Assembly: GCA_015231515.1 (NCBI GenBank)
Contig: JADGBM010000008.1
Coordinates: forward strand, 1-58,461
Direction: 5' to 3'
Source: Desulfobulbaceae bacterium
Lineage (GTDB): Bacteria > Desulfobacterota > Desulfobulbia > Desulfobulbales > VMSU01
DNA length: 58,461 bases
Part shown: positions 34,008 through 43,254 of the stretch, piece after piece
How the letters are laid out: each line of letters starts with the position of its first letter
How positions within the stretch are numbered: position 1 is the stretch's first letter
Notes under the pieces: generated by a model
What the model saw: only the letters and a program-made list of their open reading frames with translations
Databases searched by the model: none
What the model was told of the DNA's origin: nothing
Position numbers and translations under genes: made by a program

Positions 34008-34825
34008 ATTATTTTGCCGGAATCGATATCGGTTCAACCACAATAAAAATTGTCCTGATCAATGAGCAAAGTTCAATTGTTGGTGACACAACGACTCCAA
34101 CCGGTAGTCATTTTCACCTAAATGCTATGACTGCATTTGAAGCACTACTCACAAAACATACTATAAAACGTCAAGAAGTTGCCTGTACATTTTCAACCGG
34201 ATATGGCCGCAAACTGTTTAAAGATGCTGACGATACAATCAGCGAAATAAGCGCAAATGCCGCCGGGGCCTGGAAGATGGGCCAAAAAAATGGCAAGGTT
34301 CGGACCATAATCAATATTGGTGGTCAGGACCTGAAAGTCATTCGCTTAGATGAAGATGGTCATGTGGAAAATTTCACCATGAATGACAAGTGTGCCGCCG
34401 GAACAGGTCGTTTTCTAGAAATGACGGCCAGAAACCTGGAAATGGATGTGACTGAGCTAGGCCAGACTCACAAGAATGCTACTGGAGCACCCTTAACAAT
34501 AAACTCAACCTGTACAGTTTTTGCCGAGTCGGAAATCATCAGCTTATTGGCCAACGGCCACGGAAAAGCTGAATTGATTGCGGGAATCCACTATTCAATT
34601 GCCAAAAGAGTTGCTCGTCTTGCCAAACGCCTTGGCATTGATGATATGGTATTTTTTGACGGTGGACCGGCATTAAATCAAGGTTTAGTCGAGGCTTTGG
34701 AAAATGAGTTGATGCGGGAAATGGTTGTGCCGGATATGCCGCAGATTACTACCGCCTTTGGTGCCGCTTTAATTGCTCTGGATGCCTGGCATTATGATCA
34801 TAACGGCGAGGCAATCAATGCCTGA
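34004..34825 (+). CDS. ATP-dependent activase (BcrA/BadF/HgdC family)
   Basis: A 273-residue ASKHA-fold ATPase that injects single electrons at very low potential into its partner reductase. GIDIGSTTIKIV is the phosphate-1 loop. NDKCAAGTGRFLE and INSTCTVFAESE each supply the cysteine that, in the homodimer, holds a bridging [4Fe-4S] cluster. FFDGGPALNQGL is the adenosine region. Its ATG overlaps the reductase stop by 4 bases. Homologues include the HgdC activator and the DCCP reductase. Confidence 0.9.
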   Translation: MNYFAGIDIGSTTIKIVLINEQSSIVGDTTTPTGSHFHLNAMTAFEALLTKHTIKRQEVACTFSTGYGRKLFKDADDTISEISANAAGAWKMGQKNGKVRTIINIGGQDLKVIRLDEDGHVENFTMNDKCAAGTGRFLEMTARNLEMDVTELGQTHKNATGAPLTINSTCTVFAESEIISLLANGHGKAELIAGIHYSIAKRVARLAKRLGIDDMVFFDGGPALNQGLVEALENELMREMVVPDMPQITTAFGAALIALDAWHYDHNGEAINA

Positions 34826-35426
34826 TCCTGCGGGCCTTTTTGTCTTAGGTATGGCCTATGGCCTTACAGTATGCAGTTTAAGCTGCTTACCGTATCTGGC
34901 CCCATATCTCATGGGTACCGGAACAGGCTTCAATGCCGGCATCATAAACTCTATTTGTTTTATGTCTGGCAAACTTTTTGTGTACGCCACTCTCGGTGGG
35001 GTTGCTGCCTTTATAGGACATAGTATTAATTTTGGCCAGACAAGTTCAACAATTATGGGCCTTATTATTATCGGAGCAGGCCTCTCTATGCCCTTTGTGA
35101 ACCGAAATAGATGTCAGAAAAAATGCCCAACGAAGGCAAAAAATGTCTCAATGTTAGCCCTGGGTATTGGTTCGAGCCTCATGCCCTGCCCACCGTTAGC
35201 TGCTATTTTTACCCTGGCCGCACAACGGGGTTCTGTTACACAGGGCGTGTTGTATGGCCTGGTTTATGGCCTTGGCCTCATTCTCTCGCCATTGATTATT
35301 GCTGGTGGAGGAGTAGCGTTTGTCTCATCCGCAATTCGGCAAAAATTGGGCAAACAAATGAAATACATTGAAGGCCTAGCTATGCTGATAATGGTCAGTA
35401 TGGGGCTTACTATTATTTTTGCATAA
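34818..35426 (+). CDS. DsbD/SafE-like six-helix membrane protein
   Basis: A 202-residue polytopic inner-membrane protein. GMAYGLTVCSLSCLPYLAPYLMG and LGIGSSLMPCPPLAAIFTLA are paired Cys-Pro segments as in DsbD_2/UreH-type proteins, which relay thiol electrons or move metals across the membrane. ATG 34818 overlaps the activase stop by 8 bases. The basic loop with RCQKKCPTKAK lies between helices 3 and 4. In this cluster it might deliver electrons or metal to the periplasm; this is inference only. Confidence 0.72.
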   Translation: MPDPAGLFVLGMAYGLTVCSLSCLPYLAPYLMGTGTGFNAGIINSICFMSGKLFVYATLGGVAAFIGHSINFGQTSSTIMGLIIIGAGLSMPFVNRNRCQKKCPTKAKNVSMLALGIGSSLMPCPPLAAIFTLAAQRGSVTQGVLYGLVYGLGLILSPLIIAGGGVAFVSSAIRQKLGKQMKYIEGLAMLIMVSMGLTIIFA

Positions 35427-35480
35427 ATCATAAATGAGAGGGCATCCCAACACCCTCACCTCAAACAAGGAGCACGCAAA

Positions 35481-35915
35481 GTGGAATGGCTCAAATATAC
35501 AATCGACTACGGCATAATAGGTTTGCTTATTCTGATGAGTATTATTGCTGTGGCGATCGGCATCGAACGCTTTCTTCTCTTTCGGAAAATAAAAACTGAT
35601 GAGTTCGATGACCGTCGAAGCCTGGAACTTACCTTAACTGCCAAAATGCATATTATCGCCACAATTGGCAGCAATGCACCATATATTGGTCTACTTGGCA
35701 CAGTTTTGGGCATTATGCTCACATTTTACTCCATGGGCCAAAATGGCTTAATGGATTCCGGAAAAATAATGATTGGTTTAGCGCTGGCTTTAAAGGTCAC
35801 AGCAGTTGGCCTCCTCGTGGCTATCCCGGCAGTCACCATTTACAATTTACTACTCAGAAAGTGCAAGGTTTTGCTAACCGAATGGGAGATTAGCGATGGA
35901 AGAAAGCGGCTTTGA
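35481..35915 (+). CDS. exbB: ExbB/TolQ-type proton channel subunit
   Basis: A 144-residue, three-helix protein, shorter than classical ExbB (about 240) but typical of the compact MotA/TolQ/ExbB form. GIIGLLILMSIIAVAIGIERF is the first helix; IGSNAPYIGLLGTVLGIMLTF and TAVGLLVAIPAVTIYN are the conserved pore helices. AAGGAG lies 8 bases before GTG 35481. It couples the proton gradient to TonB and is clustered with exbD and tonB, forming a dedicated energiser for the receptor 5 kb upstream. Confidence 0.9.
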   Translation: MEWLKYTIDYGIIGLLILMSIIAVAIGIERFLLFRKIKTDEFDDRRSLELTLTAKMHIIATIGSNAPYIGLLGTVLGIMLTFYSMGQNGLMDSGKIMIGLALALKVTAVGLLVAIPAVTIYNLLLRKCKVLLTEWEISDGRKRL

Positions 35916-36279
35916 GAGCATAAACATTATCCCCCTTGTTGATGTCATGCTGGTCCTTTTGACCATCGTCTTGACTACTTCAACCTTTATCGCGACAGGC
36001 GCTATTCCAGTACAGCTTCCCAAAGCGGTTAACAGTGAGAATGCTGTCACAGAAGGAGTCATTATTGAAATAGATAAGAGTGGAACTCTTTACGTGGAAG
36101 GCAAACCAGCAAAACTAAACAAATTAAATGGACTTTTAAGTCCTTTGGATCGTTCTACCCCGATTTTAATAAGAGCAGACAAGTCCATCGAGTTACAACT
36201 TTTTGTGCAAGTCATGGATTCCGTAAAAGGCCTAAACTTCAGGAAAGTAAGTTTACAAACAGAAGAGGCCGGTTCATGA
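35896..36279 (+). CDS. exbD: ExbD/TolR-type energy transducer
   Basis: A 127-residue protein with one N-terminal helix: INIIPLVDVMLVLLTIVLTT, where the first Asp of VDVMLVLL is the proton-carrying residue. A periplasmic domain follows (VIIEIDKSGTLYVEG, ILIRADKSIEL). It overlaps exbB by 20 bases and tonB by 4, with GGGAG before its ATG. Confidence 0.92.
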   Translation: MEESGFESINIIPLVDVMLVLLTIVLTTSTFIATGAIPVQLPKAVNSENAVTEGVIIEIDKSGTLYVEGKPAKLNKLNGLLSPLDRSTPILIRADKSIELQLFVQVMDSVKGLNFRKVSLQTEEAGS

Positions 36280-37133
36280 GTATTGTTAATAGAAACATCG
36301 GTATACTAGCAATGAATCAGGGAAAAAGTTTTGCCATATCCATTCTTGTTCACTTTCTTATTATTGCAGGGCTTATTGTCACAACTTCAACCATCAAACC
36401 AGCCCCTGAGCTAATGGTGGTAGATTTTACTATTCTAGAAAATTACGTTACAAAAACAACCGCACAAGAAATTATACCAGCGCCGAAAGAGTTAAAAGCA
36501 CAGAAGAAGGCTGTCGTTGTTGCCCCAAAAACCCCAAAGCCTATTTCTGTAAAGCAAAAAGAGGTGTTTGTCCCCCCCATACCCATTCCAGCTTCAAAAC
36601 CCATAGTTGCCGCTATCAAACAAAAAAAACCTAGTTCAGTAAAGACTGTACCAAAATCTATACCTGAACTCATTCCAGAAGTGCTCCCGCCCTCGGCACC
36701 AACCATTACGGAAGAGGCGCCGCAGCAAACTGTTCACACTCCTCAGCCTAGCCTCGCGCCCGCAACGAATGAAAAAATAATGAGGAAAACCACCCATACA
36801 TTCCCAGCCCCAGCAGCTGGGAAACTAAAAAACAAACAGACCACAGACACTGTTTCTGCTTATACTAAAACCCAGTTCAAGCATATTCAACAAAGCATTC
36901 AGCAACTTGTAAACTATCCCCGCACTGCCCGCCGAATGGGTTGGGAAGGAAAGGTAGTGCTTGAATTTATTATCTGTAAAGATGGTACCGTAAAAGATAT
37001 AGGTATTGTTGAAAGTTCAGGCTTCAAAGCACTTGATAAAAATGCTGTTAACACCATTAAAAAGGCCGCCCCGTTCCCTATCCCTCCAATCGCAGCCAAG
37101 CTGGTCATACCTGTAGTATATCGCTTAAGTTGA
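36276..37133 (+). CDS. tonB: TonB energy-transducing protein
   Basis: A 285-residue protein. One N-terminal signal-anchor helix (FAISILVHFLIIAGLIVTTS) is followed by a long Pro/Lys-rich spacer (about 60-180) that spans the periplasm. The C-terminal TonB domain has YPRTARRMGWEGKVVLEF, IGIVESSGFKALDKNAV and PFPIPP. It contacts the TonB box of the receptor. AGAGG 7 bases before ATG 36276 supports the start although a second ATG at 36312 exists. It is the last gene of the operon. Confidence 0.93.
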   Translation: MSIVNRNIGILAMNQGKSFAISILVHFLIIAGLIVTTSTIKPAPELMVVDFTILENYVTKTTAQEIIPAPKELKAQKKAVVVAPKTPKPISVKQKEVFVPPIPIPASKPIVAAIKQKKPSSVKTVPKSIPELIPEVLPPSAPTITEEAPQQTVHTPQPSLAPATNEKIMRKTTHTFPAPAAGKLKNKQTTDTVSAYTKTQFKHIQQSIQQLVNYPRTARRMGWEGKVVLEFIICKDGTVKDIGIVESSGFKALDKNAVNTIKKAAPFPIPPIAAKLVIPVVYRLS

Positions 37134-37384
37134 ATGCGGTCTTTGCCTGACGAGATAATTGTCTAATTGAGTCTAGATTCCAGCTATCAGCCCCCCTTTA
37201 ATCGGCCTCAAATCATTTTTTTTAATGACACGCCCATGCTGATTTTGTTAGTGTTTACTGTGGTGATTTTTCATGATTTAGTAGGCGCTGTGCGCTATAT
37301 CCTTTTCCCTTCTGAACATCAGCTTGAGGTACAGAACAGATGACTCCCTCAACTCCAGTGCTGAACAGATAACCCGATCCTCTC

Positions 37385-39016
37385 ATGCTTAGACTTACTG
37401 AAATCAAGCTGCCCATCGACCATAGCGAGTCAGATATCAAGGCGGCAATCATCTCGCGACTCGCCATACCGGCAACCGAGCTTATTGACTACACAATCGC
37501 CCGTCGCGGCCTTGACGCACGAAAAAAGAGTGCCATCATGTTTACCTACACCCTTGATGTTTCATTGACCGCAGAGCTCAACGTTTTGGCGCGTTTCAAA
37601 AATTCCACACACATCAAGACCGCACCCGATACTACCTACCATTTTGTGGCCCGCGCCCCTCAAAAAAGTCTACAGGAGAGACCGGTTATTATCGGCATGG
37701 GACCCTCAGGTCTTTTTGCCGGGCTGATCCTCGCCCAGGCTGGCTTCCGGCCATTAATTCTGGAACGTGGCAAGACAGTCAAGGAACGCACCAAGGACAC
37801 CTTCGGTTTTTGGCGAAAAGGCATCCTTGACCCGGAATCCAATGTCCAATTTGGCGAAGGTGGGGCCGGCACATTCTCTGATGGAAAGCTTCACACCCAG
37901 ATCAAGGACCCAAAACATTATGGCCGAAAAGTACTAAAGGAGTTTGTCAACGCCGGGGCACCTCCGGAAATTCTTTATGTCAGCAAACCGCACATCGGCA
38001 CATACCGCCTGGCCAGTATGGTCGAAAAAATGCGCACTACCATCCAAACCCTGGGGGGAGAGATTCGGTTCCAGTGCCGAGTAGACGATATCGAGATAGA
38101 CAACGGCCAGGTGCGCAGCGTCATCTTGGCAAATGGCGAGCAAATCACCACCAGTCATCTTATCGTCGCTATCGGCCACAGTGCCCGTGACACCTTTGAG
38201 ATGCTGCACCGGCGGGGTGTGCATCTGGAGGCCAAACCATTCTCCATTGGTTTTCGTATCGAGCACCCCCAGTCACTTATTGACAAAAGTCGTCATGGCG
38301 CAAACGCCAACCATCCACTGCTTGGCGCTGCCGACTACAAACTGGTTCATCACGCCAGCAACGGACGATCAGTGTACAGTTTCTGCATGTGCCCCGGCGG
38401 TACAGTTGTCGCCGCAACCTCCGAGGAAGGTCGAGTCGTTACCAATGGCATGAGTCAATATTCACGTAAAGAGCGCAATGCCAACAGCGGAATCGTGGTT
38501 GGCGTTTCACCGACCGACTACCCTGAAGGCCCTTTGGCCGGTATGTACTTTCAGCGTTTCTGGGAGTCACAGGCCTTCAAACTTGGAGGTAGCAACTACC
38601 AGGCACCTGGACAGTTGGTTGGTGATTTCCTGGCCAACAGACCTTCTACCGAATTCGGTTCAGTGCGCCCCTCATATACTCCCGGAGTTCATTTAAGCGA
38701 TTTGAACAAGGCCTTACCAGACTACGCAGTGGAAGCGATACGCGAAGCCCTGCCAGTCTTTGCTAAAAAAATTGAAGGCTTTGACCTGCCAGATGCGGTT
38801 CTGACCGGGGTGGAAACTCGCACCTCATCACCGGTGAGCATCATAAGAGGCCACACCGACCTGCAAAGCATCAATATCGGTGGGCTATATCCCACAGGCG
38901 AAGGGGCAGGCTATGCCGGCGGCATCCTCTCCTCTGCAGTCGATGGTATCAAGGTTGCCGAGGCAGTATCGTTAAGCTTGATGCAATCAGCTTCCTCGAA
39001 AAATAAGGCAGGGTAA
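37385..39016 (+). CDS. FAD-dependent dehydrogenase (COG2509 type)
   Basis: A 543-residue flavoprotein. The first 90 residues form a family-specific domain; the FAD-binding VIIGMGPSGLFAGLILAQAG follows at about 99. Further signatures are GEGGAGTFSDGKLHT, GFRIEHPQ, CMCPGGTVVAA and TGEGAGYAGGILSSAVDG near the C-terminus. The family is widespread but the substrate is unknown. It appears monocistronic, with the 39-residue basic protein gene 85 bases downstream. Confidence 0.87.
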   Translation: MLRLTEIKLPIDHSESDIKAAIISRLAIPATELIDYTIARRGLDARKKSAIMFTYTLDVSLTAELNVLARFKNSTHIKTAPDTTYHFVARAPQKSLQERPVIIGMGPSGLFAGLILAQAGFRPLILERGKTVKERTKDTFGFWRKGILDPESNVQFGEGGAGTFSDGKLHTQIKDPKHYGRKVLKEFVNAGAPPEILYVSKPHIGTYRLASMVEKMRTTIQTLGGEIRFQCRVDDIEIDNGQVRSVILANGEQITTSHLIVAIGHSARDTFEMLHRRGVHLEAKPFSIGFRIEHPQSLIDKSRHGANANHPLLGAADYKLVHHASNGRSVYSFCMCPGGTVVAATSEEGRVVTNGMSQYSRKERNANSGIVVGVSPTDYPEGPLAGMYFQRFWESQAFKLGGSNYQAPGQLVGDFLANRPSTEFGSVRPSYTPGVHLSDLNKALPDYAVEAIREALPVFAKKIEGFDLPDAVLTGVETRTSSPVSIIRGHTDLQSINIGGLYPTGEGAGYAGGILSSAVDGIKVAEAVSLSLMQSASSKNKAG

Positions 39017-39101
39017 CAGTTACAAACGCAGCACCGAAGCCAACACAAACCAAGACCAAGCCGTGCAGTACCGCTAAATACAACTATCAGGAGAACTAAC
39101 T

Positions 39102-39221
39102 ATGAGCAAAGCCCAGGACACAAAAAAAGCAGTTAAGAAGGAACCGGCCAAAAGTATGAAGGAAAAAAAGGCCGACAAGAAGGCTAAAAAAAGTGAAAAG
39201 AGCAAATTCAGGCCGCAATAA
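39102..39221 (+). CDS. Lysine-rich micro-protein (39 aa), unknown function
   Basis: ATG 39102, with AGGAG 8 bases upstream, opens 39 codons to TAA 39221. The product begins MSKAQDTKKAVKKEP and is about 40% lysine with no hydrophobic core. It resembles histone-tail-like or ribosome-associated basic peptides. The strong ribosome binding site and an 11-bp stem-loop downstream support a real gene; no family is recognised. Confidence 0.5.
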   Translation: MSKAQDTKKAVKKEPAKSMKEKKADKKAKKSEKSKFRPQ

Positions 39222-39258
39222 ATTGCGGGTACCACAGACTTACCCATTTAGCGTAACG

Positions 39259-39300
39259 GCAGATCAACCTGGCAGCGCCAGAGCCTCTGGGTTGATCTGC
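39259..39300. other. Strong stem-loop between the micro-protein gene and trpS
   Basis: GCAGATCAACC (39259-39269) pairs perfectly with GGTTGATCTGC (39290-39300), with a smaller inner stem. No T-run follows on either strand, so it may be a bidirectional processing or termination element for two convergent genes. Confidence 0.55.
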
Positions 39301-39338
39301 AATCAGTGTGTTCACCAACTGTTTCAAATAACCTAAAA

Positions 39339-40304
39339 TTAGTATTTCAGCCCCACCCGTTCACGAACCAAATCAAGGGTAACAGCAGCTTTTTCGCGGG
39401 CTTTTGCGGCACCTTTTTTTAATATATCCCGGACATAACTTTCATTATTAACAAGATCAGCTCGCTTCTCCCGTGCCTCACGAAAAAACTCCCAGAGGAT
39501 ATCAACAAGTTCTAATTTTATCGTGCCGTACATTGCCCCGCCGTTAACATAGAGATTCTTAACATGGGCAATACGATCTTCCGGGGCAAAAAGTTTGAAA
39601 ATAGTAAAAAGATTGCAGGTTTCGTGGTTTTTCGGATCCTCAACTGCAGTTGCATCTGTCATTATTGACATAACCGCTTTTTTCAACTGTTTCTCAGTCT
39701 GGAAGATATTAATTGTGTTGCCATATGATTTTGACATCTTCTGCCCGTCAACTCCGGGTATTGTTGCTAAGCTGTCACTAATCACCGGCTCAGGAATAAC
39801 AAAGGTATCGCCAAATGAGTTGTTAAACTTAATGGCGATATCCCGGGCAACTTCAATATGCTGTTTCTGGTCTTTTCCCACCGGAATTTTTTCTGCCTGA
39901 TACAATAAAATATCTGCAGCCATTAGAACAGGGTATGAAAAAAGGCCATGACTTGAAAGAAGGCCTTTAGCCACCTTATCTTTGTAGGAGTGGCAACGCT
40001 CCAGTAAACCCATAGGTGTCAAAGTTGAAAGTATCCAGGTCAATTCCGTCACTTCCGGCACATCCGACTGAACCCAAAAGATACATTTATCGGGATCGAG
40101 TCCCAAAGCCAGAAAATCAATTGCTGCATTCATTGTTTCGGTAGCTAGCTTTTCCTTGTCCTGAACTGAAGTCATGGCATGAAAATTTACTATAAAGGCA
40201 TAAAGCTCGGCTTTATCCATATTTTCAATCATAGGCAGCATCATACCTAGATAATTGCCTATGTGCAGCTGCCCGGAAGGCTGAATTCCTGAGAGAACTT
40301 TCAT
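39339..40304 (-). CDS. trpS: Tryptophanyl-tRNA synthetase
   Basis: A 321-residue class I synthetase charging tRNA-Trp. The HIGH-type motif is in GIQPSGQLHIGNYLG; the KMSKS loop is in VDGQKMSKSYGN. The frame runs to 40409, but ATG 40304 gives the usual N-terminus MKVLSGIQPSG. It is downstream of dnaK on the same strand but separated by a terminator. Confidence 0.95.
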   Translation of the reverse strand: MKVLSGIQPSGQLHIGNYLGMMLPMIENMDKAELYAFIVNFHAMTSVQDKEKLATETMNAAIDFLALGLDPDKCIFWVQSDVPEVTELTWILSTLTPMGLLERCHSYKDKVAKGLLSSHGLFSYPVLMAADILLYQAEKIPVGKDQKQHIEVARDIAIKFNNSFGDTFVIPEPVISDSLATIPGVDGQKMSKSYGNTINIFQTEKQLKKAVMSIMTDATAVEDPKNHETCNLFTIFKLFAPEDRIAHVKNLYVNGGAMYGTIKLELVDILWEFFREAREKRADLVNNESYVRDILKKGAAKAREKAAVTLDLVRERVGLKY

Positions 40305-40359
40305 TGTTAATCCCGTGAGTTCGTTGATTAATAAAATTTTACGAGGCTCTTTATTGCAT

Positions 40360-40395
40360 AAAAAAAACGGGAGTGCAATGTTAATGCACTCCCGT
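40360..40395 (-). terminator. Rho-independent terminator of grpE-dnaK
   Basis: On the minus strand, ACGGGAGTGCA-N7-TGCACTCCCGT (11 bp, perfect) is followed by seven T residues, 35 bases past the dnaK stop. Confidence 0.92.
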
Positions 40396-40429
40396 CCGCA
40401 ATAAACCAAGCTATCTGGCTAAAACTACA

Positions 40430-42349
40430 TTATTTAACCTCTTCAAAATCAGCATCAACAACATCATCGTCATCTTTCTTTGAGGAACCCTTTTGGCCAG
40501 CCGCACCTGCTCCAGCGCCATCATCAGGGCCGCCGTGCTCTTTTGAAGCTTGAGAGTACATGATCTCAGCAAGTTTATGAGAGGCTTGGGTCAGAGTTTC
40601 AATATCAGCCTTAATGATAGAAGCATCATCGCCAGTCATTGATTTCTTTAGTTTTTCAATGCCATCCTCGACAGATTTCTTAGTGGCATCATCGACTTTA
40701 TCACCAACCTCTTTGAGACTTTTCTCTGTTGCATAGATAATGGAATCAGCCTGGTTCTTGGCCTCAACGATCTCTTTGCGTTTCTTATCTTCGTCAGCGT
40801 GAGCCTCCGCGTCATTTTTCATCTTTTCAATCTCAGCCTCAGACAAACCACTTGAGGCTGTAATCTTAATAGACTGCTCTTTTCCTGTACCAAGGTCTTT
40901 GGCAGATACATGGAGGATACCATTTGCATCCAGATCAAAAGTAACTTCAACCTGGGGAACTCCACGCGGTGCCGGCGGTATGTCAGCCAGTTCAAAACGG
41001 CCAATTGACTTATTGTCTGAAGCCATCTCTCTCTCACCCTGGAGGATGTGAATAGATACTGCCGGCTGATTATCAGCCGCCGTTGAGAACACCTGACTTT
41101 TCTTCGATGGGATGGTCGTGTTTTTCTCGATAAGTTTGGTTGTTACACCGCCAAGGGTTTCGATACCGAGAGAAAGCGGGGTTACATCAAGCAGCAGAAC
41201 ATCCTTTACATCACCGCGAAGCACACCGCCCTGGATAGCGGCACCAATAGCAACAACTTCGTCAGGATTAACACCTTTGTGAGGATCTTTGCCAAATATC
41301 GCTTTAACTTTGGCCTGAACCATCGGCATACGGGTCATCCCGCCAACCAGAATTACTTCATCAATGTCGGAGGCAGACAGACCGGCATCTTTGAGGGCAG
41401 TCAGGCACGGGCCTGCAGTTCTATCAACTAAATCACCAACCAAAGATTCAAGTTTAGCCCGGCTCATCTTGATATTTAGATGTTTTGGCCCTGAGGCATC
41501 CGCCGTAATAAATGGCAGATTTATATCTGTCTCTTTGGTGGTTGAAAGCTCTTGCTTTGCCTTTTCGGCTTCCTCTTTCAATCGTTGAAGTGCCATCTTG
41601 TCCGAACGAAGATCAATACCCTGATCACGTTTAAACTCGTCAGCCAGCCAGTTAACAATCCGCATATCAAAGTCTTCACCACCAAGAAAGGTATCTCCAT
41701 TGGTTGATTTTACCTCAAAGACACCATCACCAATCTCAAGGATGGAGACATCAAAGGTACCGCCGCCAAGATCAAATACCGCAATTTTTTCTTCGTGTTT
41801 TTTGTCAAGACCATAGGCGAGTGCTGCCGCAGTCGGCTCGTTAATGATTCGTTTCACATCAAGCCCGGCAATCTTGCCGGCATCTTTTGTTGCCTGGCGC
41901 TGACTGTCATTAAAGTAGGCAGGCACTGTAATTACAGCTTCTGTAACAGGTTCACCCAGGTACTCTTCAGCAGTCTGCTTCATCTTACCTAAAATCATTG
42001 CTGAAATCTCAGCAGCCGCATAGTTCTTGCCGTCAACTTCAACAACAGCATCTCCATCCGGGCCTTTAACGATTTTAAAAGGGCTCATCCCCACGCTTTT
42101 TGTGACCTCAGGATCCGTAAACTTTCGTCCGATAAGTCGTTTAATTGCAAACAGTGTTTTGGTCGGATTAGTTACTGCCTGACGCTTGGCAACCTGACCA
42201 ACCAGTCGTTCTCCTCCGTCGGAAATAGCCACAATTGAAGGGGTCGTTCTATTGCCTTCCACATTTGTAATAACCTGTGGATCACCACCTTCCATAATAG
42301 CCACGCACGAGTTGGTTGTCCCCAAGTCAATTCCAATTATCTTTCCCAT
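40430..42349 (-). CDS. dnaK: Chaperone DnaK (Hsp70)
   Basis: A 639-residue Hsp70. [14 protein letters not shown] and [14 protein letters not shown] are phosphate loops; [12 protein letters not shown] is the adenosine motif. The linker [15 protein letters not shown] leads to the substrate-binding domain (about 385-510), the lid follows, and the tail [14 protein letters not shown] is typical. It lies 11 bases after grpE and works with ClpB (6.7 kb). No dnaJ or hrcA is next to it. Confidence 0.98.
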   Translation of the reverse strand: MGKIIGIDLGTTNSCVAIMEGGDPQVITNVEGNRTTPSIVAISDGGERLVGQVAKRQAVTNPTKTLFAIKRLIGRKFTDPEVTKSVGMSPFKIVKGPDGDAVVEVDGKNYAAAEISAMILGKMKQTAEEYLGEPVTEAVITVPAYFNDSQRQATKDAGKIAGLDVKRIINEPTAAALAYGLDKKHEEKIAVFDLGGGTFDVSILEIGDGVFEVKSTNGDTFLGGEDFDMRIVNWLADEFKRDQGIDLRSDKMALQRLKEEAEKAKQELSTTKETDINLPFITADASGPKHLNIKMSRAKLESLVGDLVDRTAGPCLTALKDAGLSASDIDEVILVGGMTRMPMVQAKVKAIFGKDPHKGVNPDEVVAIGAAIQGGVLRGDVKDVLLLDVTPLSLGIETLGGVTTKLIEKNTTIPSKKSQVFSTAADNQPAVSIHILQGEREMASDNKSIGRFELADIPPAPRGVPQVEVTFDLDANGILHVSAKDLGTGKEQSIKITASSGLSEAEIEKMKNDAEAHADEDKKRKEIVEAKNQADSIIYATEKSLKEVGDKVDDATKKSVEDGIEKLKKSMTGDDASIIKADIETLTQASHKLAEIMYSQASKEHGGPDDGAGAGAAGQKGSSKKDDDDVVDADFEEVK

Positions 42350-42360
42350 GTTATTTCTCC

Positions 42361-42957
42361 TTACTCCTGACCCTTGGAGACAACCACCTTAGCTGCTCGT
42401 AGAAGTCGTTCTTTAAAATAATATCCTTTTTCAAACTCGCGCAGTACGCACTGAGCCGGCACTTCGTCACTTGCTTCCATCACCAGAGCTTCATGCAAAT
42501 TAGGGTCAAATGGCTTGCCCACACTTTCAATTGGTTCAAGACCATATTTTTTTATTGTTGCCAGCAAGCCTTTCAAGGTTAAGTCAACCCCCTCAAGCAG
42601 CGTGTTGACATCACTGGTCGCGCCCTCTTGGTTCATAGCTCTTTCCAGATTATCAAGAACTGGCAGCAGGTCTTTTAAAATATTTTCTTCTGCATACTTT
42701 AAAGCCGTCTGCTTATCTCGGATCATTCTCTTCTTGTAGTTTTCAAACTCAGCGGCTAAACGCAGCAACTTATCTTGACACTCTGTATTGTCTGCCTTCA
42801 GCTGATCACAGGCGTTACCTTCCGAATCTTCACCGGCACTATCCGACTCTACTTCCTGTCCGTCTGCCGTCTCTACAGATTCTTCAGTTGTTTCCACACC
42901 ATCATCATTTACAACAACTTCATCTTCTGAAGTTTTTTGATTTTTGTTCTTCGACAC
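42361..42957 (-). CDS. grpE: Nucleotide exchange factor GrpE
   Basis: A 198-residue DnaK cochaperone that releases ADP. The N-terminal 60 residues are acidic and low-complexity; a long helix follows ([17 protein letters not shown]), then [17 protein letters not shown] and the beta wing ending with [20 protein letters not shown]. The ATG has AGGAGG upstream. First gene of the grpE-dnaK operon; a sigma-70-type promoter lies about 110 bases upstream and no CIRCE element was found. Confidence 0.96.
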   Translation of the reverse strand: MSKNKNQKTSEDEVVVNDDGVETTEESVETADGQEVESDSAGEDSEGNACDQLKADNTECQDKLLRLAAEFENYKKRMIRDKQTALKYAEENILKDLLPVLDNLERAMNQEGATSDVNTLLEGVDLTLKGLLATIKKYGLEPIESVGKPFDPNLHEALVMEASDEVPAQCVLREFEKGYYFKERLLRAAKVVVSKGQE

Positions 42958-43065
42958 TGCTTCCTCCTAATTCGAAAACATTTTTCCACTGCCCACACAA
43001 AAAAATGCAGCGTTTTCGACCGTGACATTCATGACTTTCACCCGCCTTGACGCTGGTTGAGAGCA

Positions 43066-43094
43066 ACAATATGTATTGAGTTATTGGTTGTCAA
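43066..43094 (-). promoter_or_regulatory. Sigma-70-type promoter of grpE-dnaK
   Basis: TTGACA-N17-TATTGT on the minus strand, overlapping the palindrome CAATA-CA-TATTG. It lies about 110 bases upstream of the grpE ATG. Confidence 0.6.
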
Positions 43095-43254
43095 GGAGAC
43101 CAGACAAAATAGATTTTCCCAATATTTGCAACAATTTCCTTTGAATAACAGGCCTATTTTCTGTACTTTATTTTCAACTTTTCGTCGTATCGATCCGATA
43201 AAAAGATAACGCCTTTGGCTCAGATCATTTCACCTTTCAAATAAGTCGAGACCT

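Noticed and set aside
42958-43254. CIRCE element (HrcA site) upstream of grpE
   Set aside because: Neither TTAGCACTC nor its complement occurs; only a sigma-70-type promoter is visible.
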